A DNA stretch of 13,534 bases from NCBI GenBank assembly GCA_015490105.1, contig WFYK01000191.1, forward strand, positions 1-13,534, read 5' to 3'. The notes under the pieces were generated by a model. That model was not told where the DNA came from. It searched no databases and saw only the letters and a list, made by a program, of their open reading frames with translations. This document shows positions 1 through 7,115 of this stretch, in pieces. The stretch is from Aquificaceae bacterium (GTDB lineage: Bacteria > Aquificota > Aquificia > Aquificales > Aquificaceae). How positions within the stretch are numbered: position 1 is the stretch's first letter; each line of letters opens with the position of its first letter. Both the position numbers and the translations under genes were made by a program.

Positions 1-1488
1 AAACCTCTCATCAATAACAACATATTGGTAATTACAAAGACCGCATTATACGAGATTTCTCCCAAAGGGGTAGTCTTTAAAGCTTCCCTCCCTGCAAAAG
101 TAGAATACGCCTATGGGGGAAACAATCCGGAAGGAGTTGTATCAGTTGTCGCTGTTAGCGGAAACGATCTTTTGTTCATAAGCTACAGGAGGGATAAAAC
201 AGTATATGTGACCGATAAAAACGCACTTGCTACCCACGGTGACAGAACAGGGATACTATCCATATACCCAGAATCCTCGGATCTTTCCTATTCTGCAATT
301 TACAGATATGTAAACCCTTATAACAAGGGATTGATGTTTTATAAAGTGGACTTTGCGGAGGGGAAGATCATAAAAGGCTTCCTTTTTAATTCTGAGAAAA
401 GAAACGTAGGCTTTGATCCTTCGATTTTTGCTACCTCTACCGCGGTCATAGTATCCGCCAAGGACTCTACCAACAAAAAGCACGTTCACTTTGTAATACC
501 CAAAAGCAAGATAGCTCGGATACAGGGGGTTGTTCCAGAGCACATAAGGGGTTTTGAGGAAGAAAACTTCGTAGAGTTTATCGTTTCCGCCAAGGCATCG
601 TTACTTACTTGGAACGCCTACTCGGAGGTTAAGAAAGGAGATTACACTTACGCAAAAGTCAAATACGATATGAACTACTCCCTTTTCTACGGAACCTCCC
701 TTGAAGGAAGGATAGGAGAAACACAGATAGCTATAACTTACCTGCAAAACAGGGCGGAAGAAGAAGGGGGTGTCAGTGCGGAGACTTCAAGGATACTTTC
801 CGCGGTGATAGATTTTCACGGTCTGGTAGGAGAAAGAAACACACTGAGGATAGGCTACGAACAGGGAAAGATAAACGGCAAAGCGGAGTTTTCCGGATCC
901 AGCGGGCTTTCAAGAACTACCGTCTTTGAAACGGATTTAAAAACCTTCTACGCCTATTTGATGAGAGAAAGGGGTCTTTACTATGGACTTGAGTTTCTAA
1001 ACTACAAGATCCCTTCCGCGGTAGGTTTTAGTGATAGCTCCGGATCCGTAGTCGTTTACGGATTTGATAGGGACTTTACCCTTAATTCCCTGTTGGCAGT
1101 TGTAGGTTATGACCACGTAAGTTATGCCAAAAGGTATGAAACTAACTTCAACAGTTTCTACTTTGCGGGAAACGTAGGTTTAGGATTGGGTCTGGCAAAG
1201 GTATCCTCATACCTAAAAGAAAGAGCTAAAGAGGTTTCGGGTGCGGGAGACGTTCAAATTCCTCTCTATCTTGTTGCCAAAGGCTACGGAGAAGTGGGGT
1301 ATTTGTTTCAGCGAAGGGCTAAAGTCCTTAAAGGTTTCGGATTTTCCTTTAACTTCGGATACAGGGCAACACTTATGTTCGCAGGAGCTGGAAGTGAAGG
1401 AGGAGGCGATCCTAATACGCTTCGCCTTGAATTCAGAAGATACGATCTCCTTCACGGTCCCTTTCTTCAAGCAAGTTTGATCTTTTAA
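1..1488 (+). CDS. Outer-membrane beta-barrel protein, 5'-truncated by the window edge
   Basis: The frame is open from base 1 with no stop. The first in-window start-like codon (TTG at 25) sits inside what looks like a beta-strand, so the true start is probably upstream. The first roughly 180 residues contain short hydrophobic strands separated by Gly/Asn/Asp turns, as in a beta-propeller or other all-beta periplasmic domain. From about nucleotide 590 to the end, alternating polar/hydrophobic strands rich in Tyr and Phe alternate with Gly/Ser/charged loops. The protein ends in Leu-Ile-Phe. A terminal Phe after an alternating strand is the usual BAM recognition signal of outer-membrane barrels. 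No cysteines are visible. Its stop (TAA 1486-1488) interlocks with the convergent purM stop. I do not recognise a named family; substrate and role are unknown. Barrel assignment is likely, function is not assigned. Confidence 0.7.
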   Translation, partial: KPLINNNILVITKTALYEISPKGVVFKASLPAKVEYAYGGNNPEGVVSVVAVSGNDLLFISYRRDKTVYVTDKNALATHGDRTGILSIYPESSDLSYSAIYRYVNPYNKGLMFYKVDFAEGKIIKGFLFNSEKRNVGFDPSIFATSTAVIVSAKDSTNKKHVHFVIPKSKIARIQGVVPEHIRGFEEENFVEFIVSAKASLLTWNAYSEVKKGDYTYAKVKYDMNYSLFYGTSLEGRIGETQIAITYLQNRAEEEGGVSAETSRILSAVIDFHGLVGERNTLRIGYEQGKINGKAEFSGSSGLSRTTVFETDLKTFYAYLMRERGLYYGLEFLNYKIPSAVGFSDSSGSVVVYGFDRDFTLNSLLAVVGYDHVSYAKRYETNFNSFYFAGNVGLGLGLAKVSSYLKERAKEVSGAGDVQIPLYLVAKGYGEVGYLFQRRAKVLKGFGFSFNFGYRATLMFAGAGSEGGGDPNTLRLEFRRYDLLHGPFLQASLIF

Positions 1489-2486
1489 ACGATCTTTACC
1501 CTTTCGTCTCCCCTTCTTACCTCACCCAAAAGAAACCCTTCTTTACTCAAAATTTCCAAGACCCTATCCGCCTCATCCCTTGACACTATCAAAACCATCC
1601 CGACGCCCATGTTAAAGGTTCTGAACATCTCTTCCTCAGGGATGTTTCCAAGATCCTTTATCCAACTAAAGTGAGGCATCGGGGGAATATTTTTCTTCTC
1701 AACAACGGCACTAAAGCCGTTAGGTATCACACGGGCGAGGTTTTCTTTTATACCTCCGCCAGTTATGTGGGCTATAGCTTTCACCTTAGCTACCTTTCTT
1801 ACCTTAAGAACTTCATCCACGTAAATTCTCGTAGGTTCAAGTAAAACTTCCCAAGCCTTTTTGTTAAACTCTTCGAGAAAGTCTTTAAAAGAAATTCCCT
1901 TGTCCTTCAAAACCTTTCTGATCAGCGAATAGCCGTTGCTGTGAAATCCCGAAGATTTCAATCCTATTAAGATGTCGCCTTCGGATACATTCTTCGGATC
2001 TATTACCTCTTCCCTTTCGCAAGCTCCCAAACAGAATCCCGCAAGATCGTAAACGCCTTTAGGATAGAATCCCGGCATCTCCGCGGTTTCCCCGCCTGCA
2101 AGTTTCAGCTTTCCTCTTTTGCACCCCTCGATTATCCCATCTACAACCTGCTTTAAAACTTCAAGATCTATACTTCCTGTAGCTATGTAATCTAAAAAGA
2201 TCAGAGGTTTTGATCCGGTAGTTATTAGATCGTTGACGTTCATTGCAACGAGATCTATTCCCACCGTGTTGTGAACGCCCACCTCCTGAGCTATCTTGAG
2301 TTTTGTTCCTACGCCGTCAGTTGTGGTAAAAAGAAGGGGATCTCTGAAGCCCTCAAGAGGATAACCTAAGGCAAATCCCCCGAATCCCTCCGCAAGAACA
2401 CCCTCTTTCGAAGCCCTTTCCTTTATGTATTCTACAAGGGCGTTGGCTTTATCTATATCTACGCCCGCATCTTTGTAAGTGGTCAT
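1485..2486 (-). CDS. purM: Phosphoribosylformylglycinamidine cyclo-ligase (AIR synthetase)
   Basis: PurM catalyses the ATP-dependent ring closure of FGAM to AIR, the fifth step of de novo purine synthesis, in the cytoplasm. The 333-residue product has the usual family length. Family motifs are in order: the TTTDGVGTKL segment at residues 54-63, the GIDLVAMNVND stretch at 76-86, the metal/phosphate-binding GGETAEMPGFY at 131-141, GLKSSGFHSNGYSL at 175-188, and AHITGGGI at 239-246 with the FRTFNMGVGM segment near 288-297. The start ATG shares its A with the atpA stop (TGATG) and no Shine-Dalgarno sequence is visible upstream, so translation probably relies on reinitiation after atpA. It is the last gene of the long minus-strand run and overlaps the stop of the convergent barrel gene by 4 bp. 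No other purine gene is nearby, which fits a scattered pathway. Confidence 0.97.
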   Translation of the reverse strand: MTTYKDAGVDIDKANALVEYIKERASKEGVLAEGFGGFALGYPLEGFRDPLLFTTTDGVGTKLKIAQEVGVHNTVGIDLVAMNVNDLITTGSKPLIFLDYIATGSIDLEVLKQVVDGIIEGCKRGKLKLAGGETAEMPGFYPKGVYDLAGFCLGACEREEVIDPKNVSEGDILIGLKSSGFHSNGYSLIRKVLKDKGISFKDFLEEFNKKAWEVLLEPTRIYVDEVLKVRKVAKVKAIAHITGGGIKENLARVIPNGFSAVVEKKNIPPMPHFSWIKDLGNIPEEEMFRTFNMGVGMVLIVSRDEADRVLEILSKEGFLLGEVRRGDERVKIV

Positions 2487-3997
2487 CAGGGAACAAACTT
2501 AGCCTTAAAGTCGTCCAAGGCTTTCTTGATCTTTTCCTTCAGATCGTCGTCGAGGGCTTTCTTCTCCTTTATCTCTTTGAGGATGTCAGGTCTTTCGTTG
2601 TCAAGGTAAGCGTAAAGTTCCTTTTCAAACTTCCTAACCGCTTCTACGGGAAGGTCATCCAAGTATCCGTTTGTTCCCGCGAAGATAGCAACTATTTGCT
2701 TTTCAACAGGTATAGGGTTGTAAGGCTCCTGCTTTAGGAGTTCTACGAGTCTGAGACCCCTGTTTATAGTCTGCTGGGTCGCTTTGTCGAGTTCGGAGGC
2801 AAATTGGACGAAAGCTTCCAGTTCTCTGAACTGAGCAAGATCAAGCCTGAGCGTTCCCGCTACTTGCTTCATAGCCTTTATCTGCGCTGCACCTCCGACC
2901 CTTGAAACGGAAAGGCCGACGTTTATAGCGGGTCTAACTCCTTTGTTGAACAGATCAGGTTCGAGATATATCTGACCGTCGGTTATGGAAATAACGTTTG
3001 TAGGAATGTATGCAGCAACGTCTCCCGCTTTGGTTTCAATTATTGGGAGCGCGGTAAGAGATCCCGCTCCGAGCTCATCGTTTAGCTTCGCAGCGCGTTC
3101 CAAAAGTCTTGAGTGTAGGTAGAACACGTCTCCGGGATAAGCTTCCCTTCCGGGAGGCCTTCTCATTAGAAGTGAAAGTTGTCTGTAGGCTTCCGCGTGC
3201 TTAGAAAGATCGTCGTAAACAACGAGGGCGTGCTTTCCGTTATCCCTGAAGTATTCCCCTATGGTGCATCCGACGAAGGGAGCGAGGTATTGAAGTGATG
3301 CGGGATCCGTTGCGGAAGCGACAACCACGGTGGTGTATTCCATAGCACCCTCTTTTTCAAGTAGCTCTATTATCCTTGCGGTGGTGGACCTTTTCTGACC
3401 TATGGCGACGTATATGCAGTAAACGTCCGTGTCCTTTTGGTTTAGGATGGTGTCTATACAAATGGTTGTTTTACCAGTAGCTCTGTCTCCGATTATGAGC
3501 TCCCTCTGACCCCTACCTATGGGGATCATAGCATCTATAGCCTTTATACCCGTTTGAAGGGGCTCGTGAACGGGCTTTCTTGTGACCACTCCGGGAGCTA
3601 TCTTTTCAACCGGGGAAAGATATTCATACTCTATAGGACCTTTGCCGTCCAAGGGTTCTCCCAAGGGGTTTATTACCCTTCCAACCAGTCCTTCGCCGAC
3701 CGGTGCGGAAAGGATCTGGTTTGTCCTTCTTACAATAGATCCTTCTCTTATACCGCTTTCACTTCCCAAGATGATGATACCTACGTTGTCCTCTTCTAAG
3801 TTGAAGGCGAGTCCCTTTTCTCCCCCCTCAAATTCGACCACTTCCATAGCCATAACCTTTTCAAGACCGTAGGCTCTTGCGACGCCGTCTCCCACGTAGT
3901 AGACGACGCCAACCTCTTCCATTTTGGCTTCCGCTTCGAAGTCTTTGACCTGCTGTTTTAGTATTTCCAGAGCCTCTTCATAACTCAGGGTGGCCAT
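2486..3997 (-). CDS. atpA: F1Fo ATP synthase subunit alpha
   Basis: This is the non-catalytic nucleotide-binding subunit of the F1 head, which assembles with beta as an alpha3beta3 hexamer on the cytoplasmic face of the membrane. The 503-residue length is typical. The Walker A motif GDRATGKT lies at residues 170-177, followed by the alpha-specific segments RRPPGREAYPGDVFYLHSRL and PAINVGLSVSRVGGAAQ. The latter carries the Arg that reaches into the catalytic site of the neighbouring beta subunit. The start ATG has a strong Shine-Dalgarno AGGAGGT five bases upstream. Unusually, the gene is not flanked by atpH or atpG: upstream is a DUF89 phosphatase and downstream is purM, joined by a one-base stop/start overlap. 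Scattered atp genes are compatible with Aquifex-like genomes. A candidate dedicated promoter lies in the end of the upstream gene. Nothing in the protein looks degraded. Confidence 0.98.
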   Translation of the reverse strand: MATLSYEEALEILKQQVKDFEAEAKMEEVGVVYYVGDGVARAYGLEKVMAMEVVEFEGGEKGLAFNLEEDNVGIIILGSESGIREGSIVRRTNQILSAPVGEGLVGRVINPLGEPLDGKGPIEYEYLSPVEKIAPGVVTRKPVHEPLQTGIKAIDAMIPIGRGQRELIIGDRATGKTTICIDTILNQKDTDVYCIYVAIGQKRSTTARIIELLEKEGAMEYTTVVVASATDPASLQYLAPFVGCTIGEYFRDNGKHALVVYDDLSKHAEAYRQLSLLMRRPPGREAYPGDVFYLHSRLLERAAKLNDELGAGSLTALPIIETKAGDVAAYIPTNVISITDGQIYLEPDLFNKGVRPAINVGLSVSRVGGAAQIKAMKQVAGTLRLDLAQFRELEAFVQFASELDKATQQTINRGLRLVELLKQEPYNPIPVEKQIVAIFAGTNGYLDDLPVEAVRKFEKELYAYLDNERPDILKEIKEKKALDDDLKEKIKKALDDFKAKFVP

Positions 3998-4002
3998 TTT
4001 TT

Positions 4003-4009
4003 ACCTCCT
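4003..4009 (-). promoter_or_regulatory. Strong Shine-Dalgarno sequence of atpA
   Basis: Read on the minus strand this is AGGAGGT, ending five bases before the atpA ATG. It is the best ribosome-binding site in the minus-strand run; purM and gap show none. It fits the high stoichiometric demand for the alpha subunit (three per complex). Confidence 0.8.
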
Positions 4010-4019
4010 ACCCTTAATA

Positions 4020-4056
4020 GGTGCTTAATTATCTTAATACACTTTTATACCTTAAA
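4020..4056 (-). promoter_or_regulatory. Candidate internal promoter for atpA
   Basis: On the minus strand a GATAAT hexamer (4028-4033) has five of six matches to the -10 consensus. It is preceded, at exactly 17 bp, by TTTAAG (4051-4056), a weak -35. The surroundings are markedly AT-rich compared with the coding DNA, and overlap the last codons and stop of the DUF89 gene. Predicted initiation near 4020-4022 would leave a leader of roughly 22-25 nt carrying the strong atpA ribosome-binding site. This is a pattern match only; coding constraints of the DUF89 tail could produce it by chance. Confidence 0.35.
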
Positions 4057-4892
4057 ACCAGCTTTCCCTTTTCTCCATCAAGCTCGCGGGCTATAGGATT
4101 ACACTTGGCGGTAAGTAGAAAGAACAGATCCCGCTCAACGTTGGAAAGGGTCTCATAGTTTGCTTGTCCCTTGCTTATGACTACATCCGCTTCAAAGAAT
4201 ATTTTTCTAAATTCCTCGGAACAGTCCTCTAACCAAGTTCCCACCTTATCTGAACCGTTGTCTATAACAGTGCAAAGATCCGTCATGGAAACCTCCTTAG
4301 CGTCTTCGAGAGTAGCGTCGTTTAGGATAGGCTTTCCCTTGACTCCGTAAAAAACCTCTTTCCCTGAATCTTTTAGAACCTTAACGAGAAGTTTGTCAAA
4401 AGCGATCTCCCCCGCGTTATCTCCTATGATAAAGATGTTCCTCGCCTCCTGGAGCCTTTCCAAGAGTTTGTCGTAGTCCCAGACCGCAAAGTCTCTTTTG
4501 AGAAGATCTTTCAAAACCTCGTTAAAATCTACATTTCCCATGACCGCGAAGTCTATGAGGTTCCCGCAAGCGGATACTTTAAGGGCATAGGCTAAAGGAT
4601 CTTCTGAAGTTTCCAAATCCTTCATAAGGGAGGGTAGCATCTCCAGAGCTTTCGCGTTCGCTATCCTCTTTTGCTCCTTAAAAGGATCCTCCTTTCCCGT
4701 TAGTTCTTTCACTATTTGCTGAACGTAGTAGGCATAGTAGGCGGGAGATTTGTCTATGGTTTTAAACCGGGAAAGATACTGAACCGCTCTGAGGGCAACT
4801 TCCTTCTGAAGTTCCTCGTTGAGATTTAGCTTTTTAAGAGCATTGAGCCCTTGGTTTACAAGACAAGGTATGCACTCCGCCTTGGCTATCAT
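4029..4892 (-). CDS. DUF89 family metal-dependent phosphatase (ARMT1-like, small prokaryotic type)
   Basis: DUF89 proteins are divalent-metal-dependent phosphatases, proposed to remove damaged or harmful phosphometabolites; the natural substrate of this small prokaryotic group is not settled. Visible hallmarks of the 287-residue protein are an N-terminal Cys pair in AECIPCL (C7, C10), the metal-binding GDNAGEIAFD at 157-166, a KGKPILNDATLEDA segment at 185-198, an Asp/Asn-rich DNGSDKVGTW near 211-220, and SKGQANYETLS at 240-250 followed by LLTAKC. Length and motif order match the archaeal/bacterial single-domain subfamily, not the larger eukaryotic ones. The start ATG overlaps the stop of the iron-sulfur gene (ATGA, 4 nt) and has a GGAGAGG ribosome-binding site five bases upstream, so the two are probably co-translated. 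The downstream atpA begins 31 bp after the stop. Confidence 0.88.
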   Translation of the reverse strand: MIAKAECIPCLVNQGLNALKKLNLNEELQKEVALRAVQYLSRFKTIDKSPAYYAYYVQQIVKELTGKEDPFKEQKRIANAKALEMLPSLMKDLETSEDPLAYALKVSACGNLIDFAVMGNVDFNEVLKDLLKRDFAVWDYDKLLERLQEARNIFIIGDNAGEIAFDKLLVKVLKDSGKEVFYGVKGKPILNDATLEDAKEVSMTDLCTVIDNGSDKVGTWLEDCSEEFRKIFFEADVVISKGQANYETLSNVERDLFFLLTAKCNPIARELDGEKGKLVLRYKSVLR

Positions 4893-6076
4893 TCCAGCCT
4901 CTCCGCCAGAAAGTCCGCAAGATGCTTTACTTCAAAGTTGGCTTTGAATTTCTTCGCACCGTCCCTCAGCTGAAGGACACACCCAGGGCACGTGGTAAGC
5001 ACATACTCCGCTTCAGTTTCCTTGAAGTCCTCTATCTTTTCCTTTTGAACCTTTTGAGAAAGCTTAGGGTTTTTTATACTCCATAAACCTGCAAAACCAC
5101 AGCAAGACTGAGCCTTGGAGGCCTTCTTAAGATCCACGCCATCGACTTTCTCTATAGCACCGTAGAACTCGGAGGGATTAACCCTCATTGCGGTGTAGGA
5201 GTGACAAGGCACGTGGAAAGAGACCTTCTCTCCCTTTCCTACGAGTTTTAGCTTATCCCCTTCCCTGTTTATTATTTGAGCAAAGTCTAAAACTTCCCAA
5301 TCCTTTGAGTAATCTTCACTCAGAGCACCACCGCAGGTAGGACAGGCAACTACTATAGCGTCAAAATCATACCTTTCCATCTCCTTGAGGTTGTGATCCT
5401 TTAGCTTCTCAAAGGCCTCCACGTTCCCGTGATAGAGGTGGGGTGCTCCGCAACACTTTATATCTTCGGGCACTATGACCGTGTAGCCCAAAGAGTTCAT
5501 AAGCTTTATAACGCTTTCCCCCGTCTTGGTATAAAAGACGTCGATCATGCAACCCGTGAAGAAAAGAAGTTTGGCTTTTTCATTTTTGGCTTTGAAGGTT
5601 TTACCTCTTATGCTAAAGGGCTTCCCATCCGGCTTTGGCATAAACTTCACACTCCCAGTGGGAAGAGGAACCTTTACTTCCGAGGGGAGGACTTTAGAGA
5701 TCTTGCCTGCCAGTTTCAGAGCGGTTCTACCTGCTTTGGATTGCATAAACTCTAAAGCTTTCAACCCAGCTTTCGATACAATGTCCTCCCCGAGGTTCTG
5801 TTTCTGAAGGTTTCTAACCTTTATGAAGATTTCCTTATATTGAACGTCGTTGGGACATACCCACTCACAACGTCTGCACATAGCACATTCGTTCCACTGC
5901 TTTGCAACCTCGGACGTTAATGGGAGTTCCCCTTTGACCACCATTTCCGCAAGGGCGAGTCTGCCCCGTGCAAAGCTTCCTTCCTCTCCGTGATAGGAGG
6001 GACAAACGGACTTACAAAGACCGCATTTTACACACTTTTGAGCAAGATCTAAGGGAATGAGAATCTCCTTTTCCAT
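4889..6076 (-). CDS. (Fe-S)-binding oxidoreductase subunit, HdrD/GlcF type
   Basis: A cytoplasmic electron-transfer subunit with two ferredoxin-type [4Fe-4S] sites and two CCG domains. In a 395-residue form starting at ATG 6076, the first cluster motif is CVKCGLCKSVCP (C15, C18, C21, C25) and the second is CAMCRRCEWVCP (C64, C67, C70, C74). CCG domain one has C176, C208-C209-G and C245xxC248. Domain two has C291, C325-C326-G and C363xxC366. This is the architecture of GlcF, LldE-like proteins and HdrD, which pass electrons between a flavoprotein and a quinone, thiol or disulfide partner. No flavin dehydrogenase gene (glcD/glcE) or other Hdr subunit is in the window, so the specific reaction cannot be named. 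The frame extends to a TTG at 6088 (399 residues), but that codon has no ribosome-binding site, so I prefer the ATG, whose own site is weak. It overlaps the DUF89 gene by 4 nt. Confidence 0.88.
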   Translation of the reverse strand: MEKEILIPLDLAQKCVKCGLCKSVCPSYHGEEGSFARGRLALAEMVVKGELPLTSEVAKQWNECAMCRRCEWVCPNDVQYKEIFIKVRNLQKQNLGEDIVSKAGLKALEFMQSKAGRTALKLAGKISKVLPSEVKVPLPTGSVKFMPKPDGKPFSIRGKTFKAKNEKAKLLFFTGCMIDVFYTKTGESVIKLMNSLGYTVIVPEDIKCCGAPHLYHGNVEAFEKLKDHNLKEMERYDFDAIVVACPTCGGALSEDYSKDWEVLDFAQIINREGDKLKLVGKGEKVSFHVPCHSYTAMRVNPSEFYGAIEKVDGVDLKKASKAQSCCGFAGLWSIKNPKLSQKVQKEKIEDFKETEAEYVLTTCPGCVLQLRDGAKKFKANFEVKHLADFLAERLE

Positions 6077-6105
6077 AGGATTTCTCAATTTAGGGAAGTC
6101 GGTCT

Positions 6106-7101
6106 TTACTTTTCTATGATCGTTTCATCTACTTTCATACCAAAGTGTCTTCCAGCCTCTTCTATGTATCCCAAAACCTCGTCACCTTCTTTCAGATCCG
6201 CTACCGAAAGCGGTGTTCCGTCGGGTCTGGTAAGTCTTATGGTCTCCGCGTTTTGAAGTATACAGCTGAGCTTTTTATTCTCGAACACGCCTTCTATCAA
6301 GAGCATAGGTCTCCTTTCCACTTTGGATCTTCCAACGTAGACTACCCTCCCCTTCCCGGTGTAGTCGTAAACCATTACCTGATCACCTGCGTTAAGCTCG
6401 CAAAGGTATTTAGTTTTATTGCCGGGAACCCTTATATACATGTGAACAGCCCCCGCGTTGACTCGGAAAGGTCTTGAGGCAACGTATGGGTTCTCTTCCG
6501 TTTCCGCGTGCACCAAAAACATGCCTCCCGAAGAGTTCCCAACCAGCATGCCCTCTCCCCTGCTGAGAAGCGAGGTTGTATCTACGCAAACCCTGTCTCC
6601 GAGACCTACAGGAAGTATGCGTGTGATCTTTACGGTAACGAGCGGAAGCTTCTCCTGAGTCTCTTCAAAAAGCTTTCCTACCTTCTTTATTTGATTTAGA
6701 TCGCTTGTTTTGAGAACTACACCTTTGACTCCCTTTTCGAGGGTTTGAAGGGCTACCCTTGCTTGTTCTTCGTCCTTTACAACCGCGTATAGTTCTTCCC
6801 TTTGAGCTATCAGGTTTTCAAGAGGAATTACCGTCCAATCCGTGGTTTCAACTATTACTTTAACCTGCGGAGGGTATTTAGCGGCTCTTTCCTCGTCCTC
6901 TTTTCCTTCTATCCGAACGTAAACTACTTCTTCTCCGAGCTTGAGATCCCCTTCCGGAGATACAACCGTAGTCCTTGCAAGCTTCTTTATTTCTTTGGCC
7001 TTTTCCTCTTCGGGAACGACTATAGCACTTGCACCGGACTCTATTGCGGTAGTCACAGCCTTTTTATCGTAAGGTTCCGCCCAAAACCAAAACTCTTTCA
7101 T
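6106..7101 (-). CDS. aroB': Archaeal-type 3-dehydroquinate synthase (DHQS II, AroB')
   Basis: The family (MJ1249 type, unrelated to classical AroB) oxidatively deaminates and cyclises 2-amino-3,7-dideoxy-D-threo-hept-6-ulosonate to 3-dehydroquinate with NAD, feeding the shikimate pathway without DAHP. The 331-residue product has an N-terminal FWFWAEP opening typical of the family. The conserved core is at about residues 162-222: ILPVGLGDRVCVDTTSLL, then GEGMLVGNSSGGMFLVHAE, then SRPFRVNAGAVHMYI. The C-terminal part is beta-rich. The protein is full length with no gaps. The start ATG lies 14 bp after the CDF gene stop, with only a weak AAAGG ahead of it. The partner aldolase (MJ0400 type) is not in the window. 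A distant alternative is a 3-amino-4-hydroxybenzoate synthase of the GriH kind, which shares the fold and core motifs; housekeeping context favours the shikimate role. Confidence 0.9.
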   Translation of the reverse strand: MKEFWFWAEPYDKKAVTTAIESGASAIVVPEEEKAKEIKKLARTTVVSPEGDLKLGEEVVYVRIEGKEDEERAAKYPPQVKVIVETTDWTVIPLENLIAQREELYAVVKDEEQARVALQTLEKGVKGVVLKTSDLNQIKKVGKLFEETQEKLPLVTVKITRILPVGLGDRVCVDTTSLLSRGEGMLVGNSSGGMFLVHAETEENPYVASRPFRVNAGAVHMYIRVPGNKTKYLCELNAGDQVMVYDYTGKGRVVYVGRSKVERRPMLLIEGVFENKKLSCILQNAETIRLTRPDGTPLSVADLKEGDEVLGYIEEAGRHFGMKVDETIIEK

Positions 7102-7115
7102 AAGCCTTTATTGTA

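Noticed and set aside
1241..1480. Alternative open frames inside the barrel gene on both strands
   Set aside because: They are shorter than the barrel frame, lack ribosome-binding sites, and the barrel frame reaches a terminal Phe immediately before its stop as expected.
6077..6105. Possible promoter or terminator between aroB' and the iron-sulfur gene
   Set aside because: Under 30 bases, with no hairpin, T-run or convincing -10/-35 pair.
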